A stretch of 64,000 nt of DNA. Origin: Aricia agestis (lineage: Eukaryota > Arthropoda > Insecta > Lepidoptera > Lycaenidae). This document shows positions 34,041 through 46,500 of the stretch, one piece after another. Positions within the stretch are counted from its first letter, which is position 1; the number at the start of each line of letters is the position of its first letter. The position numbers and the translations under genes were made by a program. The notes under the pieces are model-generated. The model saw only the letters and a program-made list of their open reading frames with translations, searched no databases and was not told the origin of the DNA. The stretch is taken from NCBI RefSeq assembly GCF_905147365.1, contig NC_056417.1:7524501-7588500 (forward strand), in the 5' to 3' direction.

Positions 34041-35741
34041 AACCGACTTCCAAAAAGGAAGAGGTCATTTTTTTTACTTTTTTATTTTTTACCTATGTAT
34101 TCAACATTGTTGTGTGTTGTGGTCTAACTTGTGGTCTAAGTTCTAATCTAACCTAACCTACTCTTGGACTTTCTGGATTGTGTTTGTTCCCCCGAACCCC
34201 CGCTACGGTGTCCATGGTTAAGTAGGCCTTCTGTTAAGTCGTTATCGAACCGCTCATTCTATCATTTTTACCGCTCATTCAGTTATTGGACTGCTCAATT
34301 ATTTTTATATTACTGTCCATGTTTTACAGTCGCAATAATTAATCAACCGCCTTAAAATTAAATAACTGCTCAATATTTTTTTAAACTGATCATAATAACA
34401 TCTCAAATATTTAAATAACTGCTCAAAAAATTAGTTCCCATATTATAATAAACGTAATTATCCTAAAACGTATATAAACTACATAATAGAACAAAAGTTC
34501 TGATAAAATTCTAATAGTCTAATTCAGCAACTCCACAGAATACACATTTGTACAAGCTACTCTAACTTAACGAAATTATAATTAGTTTCTTTTAAACACA
34601 TTAACTTATAAGTAGGAAATTATATCGTAAAAGAAACACAAGCACCAATATTTGTTCGTAATTTATTTATTTGACAACTACTTTGCTACATATCCACCAA
34701 TAGGAGGGTGAATTTGTGTACGAATTCGGACTATCGGTCCCTAGCACTTGTATGACTCGAGCGATCTTTACACGAAATATTTCGAGTGTGAAGATTTGAC
34801 TTTTGAGAATACACAAACTATTAGCAACAAATTATATCGTGCAGGAAACCGGTCTCGAACGCTTCAACTCCCAAGCGGCCACATGTGGTGTACGAATTTG
34901 GACATATTCTACGAGTATAACCGGTCCCACTCGTTCGACTCGAGCGATCTTTGCACGAAATATTTTGAGTGTGAAGTTTTGAGAATACACAAACTGTGTT
35001 ACGCTCGTAAAAATCTCATAATTCGGTATTTTATTCGAAGATGAACTTTTCTCACATCCTGAGAATTGGGCCCCAGGTGCGCGTGGTCTATGGCGTGCTA
35101 TGGCGGTTGCATACTAAGATATCTATCTCGATGGCCGCCGCGGCCTGGCCGCTGCGGCTCTTGTATGGAAGTGAGACAGGTATGTTACTTGTATTATCGA
35201 AGCAGCTTACTTCTCAGAAGTAATGTCAAATGTGTGCCTTACGCTCTGGAGTTAAGGCTGAATTTGCTATGTTCAATTTTGGTGACTTTGGTGACATTGG
35301 TGACCTTGACGTGGTAATGATGATGATGATGATGAATGTAATTTGCATAGTAGCATATGCTTTCAGTTCTTAAAACAGCGCCTATATTCCCAAACTTGTA
35401 TCTATAAGGAATCCGGAGTTCTCTTAGTATCTTCGGAACCATAGTATACCTCGATGCAGAATCTTGCGTTTTGGTAGCATATGCTTAGGATGCTTCTCAT
35501 AAAACCAAAATCACCATATGTTTCGATATAAATTTCGAGGAGTTCCTTCGATTACTCTTGATTCCCATCATCAGGTCACCATTTTTGTGAAAATGCGACC
35601 AAATTGGAGTGAAACCTAATACAACAAAACAAAAATTTCGAAAATCAGTTCACAAACAGCGGAGTAATCGTTGAACATACAAAAATAAAAAAATAAAATA
35701 TCCACAGCCGAATATATAACCTCGTTTTTTGGAAGTCGGTT
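34041..35741. mobile_element. Non-autonomous DNA transposon, 1.7 kb, TIR AACCGACTTCC
   Basis: Perfect 16-bp terminal inverted repeats AACCGACTTCCAAAAA (34041-34056) and reverse (35726-35741). Interior: a 40-bp direct repeat around CTCGAGCGATCTTT(A/G)CACG at 34,757 and 34,939, a GC-rich insert near 35,070-35,180, and the GCATAGTAGCATATGCTTTC block near 35,344 shared with 13,806-14,530. No transposase motif found; the frames at 34164, 34748, 35041 and 35066 are inside it. Confidence 0.7.
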
Positions 35742-35859
35742 AATGACGTACGGATATATAGATGTATGGATGTATGTATGGATATATTTGTTACTCTTTC
35801 ACCAAAAACTACAGAACGGATTTTAATGAAACTTTACAATAATAATATAGATTATACAT

Positions 35860-36300
35860 CAGAATAACACATAGGCTACAATTTTAACCTACGTTCAAAA
35901 TGGGGGAGGTGTTATGTTCGTTTTTTTTATGTTCAAAGATTACTCCGCCGTTTGTAATTTGGTACTTTATTCACAAAAGTCGTAACTTGATGAAGGGATC
36001 CATAAGTAATCGGGGGAACTCCTCAAAATTTATATGGAGAAATGTAGTGACTTCGGTTTCGTGAGAAGTGTTCTAAGCATATGTTGTTGGTAGCAAGTAA
36101 GATTTTGCACCAAGGTATACCTGGTATACCATGGTTCGGAAGGTGCTTAGAGAACTTCTGATTCTTTATAGATACAAGTTTGGGAGTTTCGGCGTTGTTT
36201 TAAGAATGGAAAGCATATGCTACTATGCATTATGCAAATGACATTCGTTTTCATCAACATCATCACTACCATATTGACCTTGCATCGTCCCAACTCCCAT
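35860..36300 (+). repeat. Fragment of the AACCGACTTCC family, opposite orientation
   Basis: ACATAGGCTACAATTTTAAC, AATGGGGGAGGTGTTATGTT, and CAAGTTTGGGAGTTTCGGCG blocks in the same order as at 39640-40130; reversed relative to the neighbouring 34041 element. Confidence 0.65.
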
Positions 36301-36384
36301 GATTATGAGTCTATTATGATTAGGTTAAGACTAGAGTTTGTCAAGCGATTTTAATAAAATCTATACTAATATACCTAATGCTAT

Positions 36385-36692
36385 ACGTGGGAGAGCCATG
36401 CTTCGGCTCGACCGGAGAAATACCACGATCTCACAGAAAACCGGCGTTTAACAGCGCTTGCGCTGTGTTTCGCCGAATGAGTGAGTTTACCGGAGTCCTA
36501 ATCCCCTACCCTATTCCCTTCCCTACCCTCCCCTATTCCCTTCCCTTCCTATCCCTACCCTCCCCTATTCTCCTTAAGAGGCCGGAAACGCACCTGCAGC
36601 TATTTGATGCTGCGAGTGTCCATGGGCGACGAAAGTTGCTTTCCATCAGGTGACCCGTTTGCTCGTTTGCCCCCTTATTTCATTTAAAAAAA
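36385..36692 (+). mobile_element. Metulj-like SINE
   Basis: Sense copy from ACGTGGGAGAGCCATGC to the A-rich tail. It lacks about 15 bp of the head (the GCACGAATGGGCCG part) compared with the copy at 52369. Confidence 0.82.
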
Positions 36693-36935
36693 CCTAAAAG
36701 GTTTGTCTAGTTTATAATGGTTATCGTGTACACTGCAATTGTCTAGTTGACATACAGCAGGTGGGCGAAAACTGAACATGTACCATTTCGTTCGCTTCCA
36801 ATCACCGTTATTGATTTCCAACCGGTCACAATTACTTTCTGGTCCTCTGGACCGACACGCGTACAAATATTCTTTGTTTTAATTGACTGTTCGAGGTGCT
36901 ACGAAAAAATTTTTAACGCTGAAAATATTATTAAC

Positions 36936-37155
36936 TATGACACCCGCAACTCCGTTGCGCCAAAACTCGTTTATCGCGGCGGAACCGTACATTTTTCCGG
37001 GATAAAAATTATCCTATGTCCTTTCTCGGGACTCAAAGTATCTCCATGCCAAATTTCAGCAAAATCGGTTCAGCGGTTCTAGCGTGAAGAGGTAACAGAC
37101 AGACAGACAGACAGAGAGACAGACACACTTTCGCATTTATAATATTAGTATAGAC
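36936..37155 (-). mobile_element. Helitron-like dispersed repeat
   Basis: Antisense copy from ACACCCGCAACTCCGTTGCG through GCAAAATCGGTTCAGCGG to GCATTTATAATATTAGTATA. Well preserved. Confidence 0.68.
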
Positions 37156-37782
37156 TAGCTAAAAACCGAGCTTGACTGACTGGGATAACATTAACACATC
37201 TACATTTAAATAAAAATTACTATGCTAAAGCACAAATCAATAAGCGTGATAGTTTTTCCGTAGTGTTCCACAAAATGTAAAGGTTGTGGGATATACTATA
37301 GGGCTCGCTTCGCTAGCCCTGATAAGTATGTTACCAGCCATTTTTCAACGACAATAATAAATCGGTAACCGTACATTCTGTCAGCACAAAAGTATTATAT
37401 GTCTTTAAGTAAGAGGGTTACCTACGTCTAAGTTAAGTTTACTGTTACTGCACTTCCATCAAATTGCGTTTACTGAAACGTTTAGGAAAACGATCGTGAT
37501 AAAATTCGGTTTATCTATTATCTTCGATAATAATAAATAATTCACAATATTGTAAACACAGACATAATAATTAAATACAAAAAGTTTTGTCCTTGTCTCT
37601 CAGTCTTCTTCTTTAACTTCTTATGAAAAAAATTGTTTTGTCACCTATAAAAGGTTTCAAACTTGCAGACAGAAGTTTCCTTTAAACCTCTATAAATGGT
37701 AACTAAAACTTCTGTATTGGTGCGAGGGTATATTTTTAGATACAAAATATAATTATTATTGTTTGTAATTATTCCATATCCG

Positions 37783-38001
37783 TACTAATATTATGATAAA
37801 TGCGAAAGTGTGTATGTCTATCTGTCTGTCCGTCTGTCTGTTTGTCTGTCTGTTATCTCTTCACGCCCAAACCGCTGAACCGATTTTGCTGAAATTTGGT
37901 ATGCGCTTCGGAAAGGACATAGGAAACTTTTTATCCCGGAAAAGTGTAGGGTTCCTGCGCGATAAACGAATCTTGGCGCAACGGAGTTGCCTGCATCATC
38001 A
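37783..38001 (+). mobile_element. Helitron-like dispersed repeat
   Basis: Sense copy: TCCGTACTAATATTATGATA, GTCTGTCTGTTTGTCTGTC run, ACCGATTTTGCTGAAATTTG core, and AACGGAGTTGC end. A 90-codon frame over it is not a gene. Confidence 0.68.
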
Positions 38002-38049
38002 TCTTGTCTTTATATTATTATATTGCATGAAATGCAAAGTATTAATTTA

Positions 38050-38361
38050 TTTTTTTATGAAATAAGGGGGCAAACGAGCAAACGGGTCACCTGATGGAAA
38101 GCAACTTCCATCGCCCACGGACACTCGCAGCATCAGAAGAGCTGCAGGTGCGTTGCCGGCCTCTTAAGAGGGAATAGGGTTATTACCCTATTCCCTTCGG
38201 GGGAGGGTAGGGAAGGGAATAGGGTAGGGGATTGGGCCTCCGGTAAACTCACTCACTCGGCGAAACACAGCGCAAGCGCTGTTTCACGCCGGTTTTCTTT
38301 GAGAACGTGGTATTTCTCCGGTCGAGCCGGCCCATTTATGCCAAAGCATGGCTCTCCCACG
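38050..38361 (-). mobile_element. Metulj-like SINE
   Basis: Antisense near-full-length copy. The simple-sequence middle carries a small inverted repeat (GGGTTATTACCCTATTCCC region near 38177) not seen in the sister copies. Confidence 0.82.
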
Positions 38362-38804
38362 TTTAAAAAAATCCACAAAGTTCTCATTGAACCAGGCGTA
38401 ATATTATGATAAACACTAATCTACGTGGTTATGTATTAGTAAGACTTATGATCTGTAATATTTTATGGAAAGTTTGTTAGATTATGCTAAAAGCTTGCTC
38501 CCAATTTAACAGATCATCTAAGCACATGATCCCAATTTGAGAGGATGATAACTGGTCTAGTTGTAATCCGCTTATCAAAATTAGTACATTGTTAATGCTA
38601 AGTACTCCCTTTGTGAAATTAATCCTAATTAGAGGTTTAATAATTAATTTAAATTGAGGTGATCTTCAAATTATAGGTATCACGTGCTAAGTCTTGTGAC
38701 TGTTTTGAATAGTTAACGCTTGGTAGATCGCGTGGGATCTTTAAAAGCCCGGAATTTGAGAATGAAAATATTATGTATAATAATAAAGCTAAATTACATG
38801 ATCA

Positions 38805-39281
38805 TCTATATATATAAAAATCAATTGCTGTTCGTTAGTCTCGCTAAAACTCGAGAACGGCTGAACGGATTTATCTTATCTTGGTCTTGAATTATTCGTG
38901 GAGGTCTAGGGAAGGTTTAAAAGGTGAGAAAAATTCGAATAATTGCCGGGAAAATCCTCAAAACAGCATTTTTCTATTTCCCATACAAACGTTTTCTAAA
39001 TAAAATGGAGAGTCAATTTGTAATTTATTACCGCTGCATAAAGTTCAAATTCGCGTGCGCGTTGGAGGACCTAATATCGCGTTCTGAAACTCAACAAAAG
39101 TGAAAGTGAATCGCGAACGCGACAAAGTTGCATAGTCTCAAAATACATAGTACATAAATAAACACAATTTTAGCTAACTTCAGTTGTTACTCTGTCCGAT
39201 TATTTTTTTATTTTAGCTAACTTAAGTTGTTACTCTGTCCGATTATTTTTTAATAAGACTATATAGAAATCGAAAGATAAA
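38805..39281 (+). mobile_element. Helitron 5' end and body
   Basis: Starts TCTATATATATAAAAATCAA and GTTAGTCTCGCTAAAACTCG. The first ~60 bp are repeated exactly at 39282, so two Helitron starts lie in direct tandem. No 3' hairpin of its own is obvious before the second start. Confidence 0.6.
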
Positions 39282-40053
39282 TCTATATATATATAAAAAT
39301 CAATTGCTGTTCGTTAGTCTCGCTAAAACTCGAGAACGGCTGAACGGATTTATCTTATCTGGCCAATTTTGATGAAATTTTTTGTGTGTGTTCGTGGAGA
39401 TTCGAGAATGGTTTAGATTTACAGTTTGGTCTACTGGAAAATGTTTTTTCAATTAATTTCTTATTTATAAGGAGTTGTTGATTTTGGAATGTTTTACATT
39501 AGATCCGGCGGACGGCGCTATCATCGCATTCAATATTATTCTATTTCAATTTTAGTTTGTCCTGACAGATGGTGCTACGATTAATTTGAAAAAAATTTTG
39601 TTATTCAATTCATGTGCTGATTAAAATATTAAATAAATAACACATAGGCTACAATTTTAACCGACTTTCAAAATGGGGGAGGTGTTATGTTCGTTTTCTT
39701 ATATTCAACGATTACTCCGCCGTTGGTTAACCGATTTTCAAAATTTTTCTTTTGGTATATAGGGTATCATCCCAATTTGGTATTATATTCAGAACAGTGA
39801 TGATCTGATGAAGGATCCATAAGTAATCGAGGGAACTCCTCAAAACTTATAGGGAAACATATGGTGACTTCGGTTTAGTGAGAAGTATTCTAAGCATATG
39901 CTACCAACAAGTAAGATTTTGCACCGAGATATACCTGGTATACTGTGGTTCGGAAGGTGCTGAGAGAATTCCTGATTCTTTATAGATACAAGTTTGGGAG
40001 TTTCGGCGTTGTTTTAAGAACAGAAAGCATATGCTACTATGCAAATTACATTC

Positions 40054-40087
<34 letters not shown>

Positions 40088-40439
40088 CTACCATATCATA
40101 GTCTTTTAGATCGAGACTCGAGTTTGTCAAGCGATAATTAAAAAAAATCTATATCTACCTAATATTATAAACCTGAAGAGTATGTTTGCTTGAACGCGTC
40201 AATCTCAGAAACTACAGGTCCGATTTAAAAACTTATCTCAGTGTTAGATAGATCATTTATCGAGTAAGACTCATCATTTATCGAGAAGGTTATATTATAT
40301 TATTACTCTAAGACTAATACGACAGAAGAAACTCAGGAAAATGTGGGAAAAACGGGGGAAATATTTTTTATGGGAAAATGTACCTACGGATTCTGTAAAA
40401 TTTCTAATTTACGCGGGCGAAGCCGCGCGGGACATCTAG
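39282..40439 (+). mobile_element. Helitron with nested repeat, or two adjacent Helitrons
   Basis: 5' TC at 39282. The 3' end at 40439 is a classic ACGCGGGCGAAGCCGCGCGG hairpin followed by GACATCTAG. An AACCGACTTTC-family segment (39,640-40,130) with a (CAT)n run (40,053-40,087) is nested. A second start-like block (ATTATAAACCTGAAGAGTAT, 40,163) may mean the right part is a separate small Helitron. Confidence 0.6.
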
Positions 40440-41315
40440 TTAATTATAAATAAATGATCATCTAATTTAGCTAGTTTCAGTCATTAGTAACATAATTACC
40501 AGACTTCGGCACGGTGTTTCTGTGCGACTTAGACGTAGCGAAAGTTTCTTGTGAGTGGACTACTGCCGGTGTCGTTCACTACCTACAGCTTTTTAAAATC
40601 TGGCCAAACTGTTACGGGCTTACGGCAGATATCTATAGACTGTTTTTTTATTAAGTTTATTTGTTAAATGTTTTATTTTTTAAACAATAATATTTTGTAC
40701 TATTTACGTGTTTTGATTTTAATTTCACTTCCCTTCCATAAAACCATCAAAATTAAACCTTTACGTCTGCCTTGAAACAACCCTCGGTTTTTATTTTTGA
40801 CAAGCTAGATGGTCGTATAATCTCCAAAAATGGAAGAAATACTGCTATAAACTATATGAAAATATATTTATTCATGTCACTTAACGATACGGTCTATTCT
40901 GAGTTAGAATGTTTTTTTCAAATAATTATTCATTTATTATTTTTTTTACTATACGTCCATCAGATGAAAGTATTTTTGTTTAAAAAATTACGCGCGATGT
41001 TTCTAAAAATGTCGAACCAAATAGAGGTAAGCGCAATATTTTGAGTATTTCAGTACTTACAATGCAAAAGAGCATTTCACGGTAATAAAGAAGTACTTTC
41101 ATAGTATAATGCAAGTTTTCAGTTACAGAAATGGTCTGAAAAAAAATTGGAGAGTTTATTCTGTCTCCTGAAAAGTAGGGGTATTGCTTATACGCCCCTC
41201 TGGCTTGAAGCCCGCGATATAATTTGATTAATTAAATATAATATGATACAAAAAAATCGACTTTATATTCCTCCCATACAAAACGCCAATTTCATATAAT
41301 TGCATAAGTTGATAA
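40440..41315. other. Noncoding, nothing recognised
   Basis: A 90-codon frame (40772-41044) is AT-rich, lacks any recognised motif and has no supporting context. AGACTTCGGCACGGTGTTT near 40,501 also occurs near 17,821, so part is repetitive. Confidence 0.4.
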
Positions 41316-41569
41316 ACACTAATAAAACACACTTTTCTTGCACTTTTTCCACTATATTTAGATATTATTATAACTTTTAACAAATAACACGACCGGTTTC
41401 GAAATTATTCATCATCAGGTGTAAGTTTAACGTCGGTACTTTTTAGGTAGGACGTTAAACTTACACCTGATGATGAATAATTTCGAAACCGGTCGTGTTA
41501 TTTGTTAAAAGTTATAATAATATCTAAATATAGTGGATAAAGTGCAAGAAAAGTGTGTTTTATTAGTGT
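41316..41569. mobile_element. Foldback MITE, 254 bp
   Basis: Arms of over 110 bp, nearly perfect, from ACACTAATAAAACACACTTT at the left to its reverse at the right, including ACGACCGGTTTCGAAATTAT. Short unique loop near 41,435-41,455. Confidence 0.85.
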
Positions 41570-41904
41570 ACAACATGAATTTCCACCAAGAACCGACAGT
41601 ACAATCAATTACATAAGTTGATAAAAATGCAATAGCTTTACCGCGGCAGTCCCCGAGTGCCACACGTATATTAGTATTTCTGCTATTGTTGTTTGTGATG
41701 AAATATCTGAGGTCGGGTCAGCGCCGACTACGGCATTTAGTTTATGTACCCAATTAACCGCATATTTGCTCTATCTAATGACGCTGTGCGGTCTGCTTGT
41801 ATTAATAATGTCGGTGATGGTGTATGGCTAGGTATTGCTAATTTGACACACTATTTTGTTTAATTATTAAGTTATAATTAAATGTTTGCAGATTGTTACT
41901 TTTT

Positions 41905-42050
41905 AGGGTTCCGTACCCAAAGGGTAAAAACGGGCCCCTATTACTAAGACTTCGATGTCTGTCCGTCTGTCTGTCCGTCTGTCTCCAGGCTGTATATTCT
42001 CAAGAACCGCTATAGCTAGACTTCTGAAATTTTCACAGATTGTGTATGGT
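41905..42050. repeat. Dispersed repeat (GGTTCCGTACCC family)
   Basis: TAGGGTTCCGTACCCAAAGG, AAGACTTCGATGTCTGTCCG and a GTCTGTCTGTC run. Same family as 30985-31421, opposite orientation. Confidence 0.65.
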
Positions 42051-42265
42051 ATATCTGTTGCCACTCACTTGCCGCTTTAATATTATATGCCGCTATAATC
42101 AGTACGAAATTGACTTTGACTTTTGTTTACCAATAAAGGATGTACCAATAAATTCTATTTCGACGATTACGTGTGAGATAGACACCACCGTGTGTTTGTC
42201 GTGTGGTTGCGATTGTCGTGTGGTTGTGGTACGTGTGGGTTGGCCCTTACCTAAATAAATGGAAA

Positions 42266-42349
42266 ATGACGTCGTGTGTGTTTCGAAAATGTACCAATTA
42301 TGACTCGAAAGTAAACAAAACACATGGAATCTCTTACCACATGTCTTGA
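42266..42349 (+). pseudogene. THAP zinc-finger N-terminus fragment
   Basis: Frame MTSCVFRKCTNYDSKVNKTH continuing GISYHM, then a stop. The C-X4-C start with (N)Y and a GIS-(F/Y)-H segment is how THAP domains begin. The rest of the finger (second Cys, His and the Pro-Trp positions) is not found. Could be a first exon with an unseen donor, or a relic of a P-element-like or THAP gene. It sits about 900 bp upstream of TAF1. Confidence 0.45.
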
Positions 42350-43149
42350 TTGCAATAAATACCTCGATTATTTACATTTTCAATTATTTTTTCGAACAAT
42401 CTGGAAAAAATCGAATTTTCGTCATAGCTCAGGCGAAGAAAAAGACAGCGATACGATTCGACGTTTAAAAATAGAACTGTCTCTTTTATTTAAATGGTTT
42501 TTCCATTGACTTTTATAAGGGTTTTTCGTGTCTTTGGTTTCACTTATCTGTCAAATTTGACAAATGTTTGCAATTTTGAATTTCAAAATTGTTCGGGAGA
42601 GATTTAAGCCGGAAAATAGTATGGACGTAACATATCTGTATAAGTAGAATATCATTGATAGTAGGTATATACAATAACGTTCTAAACCTGTATCAACATA
42701 AAATAAAAAAAAAATACGGGCGCGGGATTCGGGAATGTGAAAGAGTGATGTTGTGTTTTTGGATTATTTTCCTAAAATGGTGTAATGGGGTTTTTAATGT
42801 GTAGGTAATATTGGTGTGATATTAACCATTAGATATTCGTTATCGTGCACAAGTGTAGGAAAGTGATGCAATATCCAGAAACGAGCTATTTTGTGTTCCC
42901 TCCAAAACTCTATCGAAAGTTTCAGTAAAGCTTCCACTTTACTGAATCGACCGACTTGACTCCTTGACTGTATTGATTTTTTACTTCAACTTTGACTAGA
43001 CTTTTGACCTGACGATATAATATAAAGAAACGATGCTGAAAATTGTATGCAACAATACTGTTTTCACTTTTCCCGCCATTTTTATAACTTGACACTGGCT
43101 ATGGCTATATAGCCGAAGTGCCATAATAAGAAAAAAAAATTATGTCAAT
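42350..43149. other. Noncoding region upstream of TAF1
   Basis: Contains a 61-codon frame (42324) without recognisable motifs apart from TIWKKSNFRHSSGEEKD. Probably includes TAF1 promoter DNA, but no core element can be assigned. Confidence 0.4.
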
Positions 43150-43238
43150 GTCACTTCACTTGAAAAGTCAAACATTGTTTGACGTTTATGCGGTGGAAGA
43201 AGTGCGAGCTTGTGAAATAAAAAAACATTAATTTTCTC
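43150..43238 (+). promoter_or_regulatory. TAF1: Possible noncoding first exon and promoter region of TAF1
   Basis: The start-codon exon is preceded by an acceptor (CTTATTTCAG ending at 43312), so a 5' UTR exon upstream is expected. A donor-like CTC/GTAAGTT at 43239 could end it. The left edge is a guess, since transcription start signals cannot be read from sequence alone. No TATA box is obvious at the expected distance. Confidence 0.35.
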
Positions 43239-43312
43239 GTAAGTTATTGAATGTTTCTGATTTCTCTTATTCTATTATAAACCAAATAAATTATAAACTG
43301 CTCTTATTTCAG

Positions 43313-43564
43313 GAATAAAAACATTCCATGATATTAAAAACAGAATGTGCGATAGTGATGACCCAAGCGACCAGGGCCGATCCGGCCTGGATTTGACTGG
43401 ATTTCTGTTTGGAAACATCGACGAGAGCGGCCAGTTGGAAGATGATGGCCTGCTCGATGGAGATTCGAAGCGGATGCTCTCTTCACTTAGTCGGCTAGGA
43501 CTCGGCTCTATGCTGTCTGAAGTTTTAGAAGAACAAGAGCCAAACAATGATGATGAGGATAAAG
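43313..43564 (+). CDS. TAF1: TAF1 exon 1 (32 nt of 5' UTR, then residues 1-73)
   Basis: Coding starts at 43345 and ends with the donor AAAG/GTTGGT, phase 1. It encodes the acidic TAF N-terminal domain (TAND), which in flies and yeast occupies the DNA-binding face of TBP and inhibits it. The block GFLFGNIDESGQLED followed by a Leu/Ser-rich helix (LSSLSRLGLGSML) is diagnostic. The opposite-strand reading frame across this exon is a shadow. Confidence 0.93.
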
Positions 43565-46500
43565 GTTGGTGTTAGAAGTTTATAAAATATTGCTTAGTCA
43601 GGCTGGACCAGCTTTAGATTTCAGCTCAGTATGTAAAATGCATAGGTACTGTTATGCAGCAGCCGGCTGCCACTTGGGGGTTAATCTGAATTATGCTATC
43701 TATGTTTTCTTGTTGAAGCCTCAGCTTTAACTAGAAAACATAGATAGCATTATTCACAATCATACTACACAGTGAATTTCTTATTGTTTCGAACAACACT
43801 AAAAAGGTTTTACATTATGCATAACTGTTTGTATTTTTTCAAATAACATCCATTTCCAGTGGTCAAAAAGTGCAGCCACCTCCGTATACTCATTAATTCA
43901 TTAAGCCCCATATGGTCACCGGTGACCGAGACACAATAGAAATTCTATTGTGTCTCATTTTTCCACGATCGACGGGTTAAATTATGATAGGTTGCCTCAA
44001 ATGTTCATATTTTGCTGACATGCAATATCGTAACTACTGCAATTATTATGCCTTGTTGCATCTAAATGTTTCCAGCGGGGCTAAAATAGTCGCTTTGAAG
44101 AATCATGATATGAATCATAATATGATTAATTTTTCTAAAATCGCAAAATGCAACTCTGCTTGCAATTCATTTCTGTATTTTTGTACTGATTTGACATTTG
44201 TCAGTTTGACAGTTTTGACAATTCAGTTGCTGAATTGATTAAGTGGAGTAGAGGAATTGCTAAATGTGACCATTTTAGCCTCGCTGTGCGTTTCTCAAAG
44301 GATTACCAAGTGATTAATTATTATTAATAACCTTTTAAATATGTTTGTATTCAAATTGTATTGCAGATTACAATGAGAAAAGTCCTTCAGCGGTTGATTT
44401 TTTCGACACAGAAGAAGTAGCGGAGGAAGAGCAGGTAAATGGTATAGATAATGGATCTAAGAAATGACAATCCCATATATTATGGGGTATGCAAAGGTTT
44501 TATTTTGTAATTTCTAATAAGTATATATGTATTTCCAACTAGTATTTAGTAATAAATAATTGTATTTTATTTTGAATATTTTATATTAAAATTTGAATTT
44601 TAAATAACAGCAAATAAATATTTTTATCAAAATAAGCCTACTTATTTCTTAGTTAGATTATTTCACTTTTCCCGATCACTTATTGATTTATCCTCAAAAA
44701 ATTAAACTCACATTACATTATAAAAGCCTATTATATGGTTTTTGGTTCAATAATTTCTTTCAATAATTACTTATTTTCAAGCAAAGCATTCATGGGCGCA
44801 CCCAGGATTTTAGCTAGGGGGGCAGCATATGATAAAATGATCGGTCTGGTATATTGAAACAAAAAATCATGAAAATTGACTTTTATTTATCAGACTGAAA
44901 ATATATTTTGTTACCAAAACTTAATTTTGCGCAGAGTAGGTAACACGTTTTTAATTTCCACTTGCCAGGAAAAGTAATGTTTATTTTATCTTCCAGGGGG
45001 AGCTGCCCCCCCTGCCCCTACCTGGGTATGCCCATAATTGATTGATGAAGCATTTCATACATGCCTGTTACCTCAAACCTTAGAATTATTATGTTTGGCA
45101 GGTTGATGATGAACCGAAAATTGAACAACAAAATGATGATTCAGAATTAAATCAGAGCAATGAAGAAAATGTGCCGCAAGAATCTTCTGCAGACGGCGGT
45201 GACTTGACAAAGGCAAATGAGGAAAGTGACTGGAAAGATACTGATTATGACAGTCAGACGGAACAACGTAATAATGATGAAGGGTACGAAGGTGACATGG
45301 AAGGAGATGGAGGTCTTATGCCACCCCCTTCAAGTGTTCCGTAAGTTTAACAATTAAAAAAAAAAACAATTTGAATCCTTACTAATATTATAAATGCGAA
45401 AGTGTGTGTGTCTGTCACCTGTTTATACTTAAACCACTGAACCGATTTTGATGAAATTTTGTATGGAGATACTTTTAGTACTGGGAGAAGAAAGAATTAA
45501 AAAGTATAGTTATGGTTATAACAGAATTTCTGCGCAGGATAGTTGCGGGATCAACTAGTTGTTATTATTAACCTTGTTTCAATATTATTGTATTTTTAGG
45601 AAACAAAAAGGTGATAAACCAAAGAAGTTGGAAACACCACTGGCAGCCATGTTGCCATCGAAATATGCAAACGTGGATGTTACGGAGCTGTTTCCTGATT
45701 TTAGACCGGACAAGGTGAGTTGAAATTTATTCAAATGAGTTAAAATCTAATCAAAATATTATTTCTTCGCCTGGCGGTGGTGGTTCAAATTATTTTAAGT
45801 TACAATAATATTATGTCTGTTTTATTTCTTTAGTGCACTCTGAGCCTGTATATCCATACTAATATTATCAAGTGCGAAAGTATCTCTGTCTGTTTGTTAC
45901 CTCTTCACGCCCAAAAACGCTAAACTGATTTTGCTGAAATTTTGTATGTAATGTCTATGTAGAGTCCCGAGAAAGGACATAGGATATTTTTTATCCCGGA
46001 AAATGTACCATCGAGGAAGTTGATATTAGGCTACTTGACCTATATTCAATTTCATTGAACAAATACATATTTCTAGTAGAACTTGGCCTAGGAAACCGTA
46101 TTTCACCTTTATCATCAAACAAAAGCTTATGATTGATAAATAAAGTCGATTTGAAAATATGATTTTATGAAAATAGGATTTGTACTGACGAAAACGCTTT
46201 TGCGGTACTTCCGAATTGGATGTGACGTCATTCTATTCGTAATTTTTTATTTATCGCGCTCGTTATTTGTACATAAATAATAAAAATAAGCCTAGAAAGA
46301 TTTGTAAAATATATTTTCTTGAATAATTCAAATAAAACATCAGTTATATAAATTATCTCCATTTATTGTAGACGGGAAATGAAATGGCCAAAACTTTTCT
46401 CCAAAAGTTTTCAACATTACAAATGATTTCTAATTTCTTATTTAATTCTTTTATAATTTTTGGGCACTTTTAGACGCGTACATTTAGCATATAAAAAAAT

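Noticed and set aside
36378..36653. 91-codon frame ending HGRRKLLSIR
   Set aside because: Lies wholly in a SINE; the same ending appears at 52,661 in another SINE copy.
40772..41044. 90-codon frame as a host gene
   Set aside because: Phe/Ile/Leu-rich from AT-rich DNA, with no motif or splice signals.
43275..43547. 90-codon minus-strand frame opposite TAF1 exon 1
   Set aside because: The plus strand encodes the conserved TAND; the reverse frame is a shadow.
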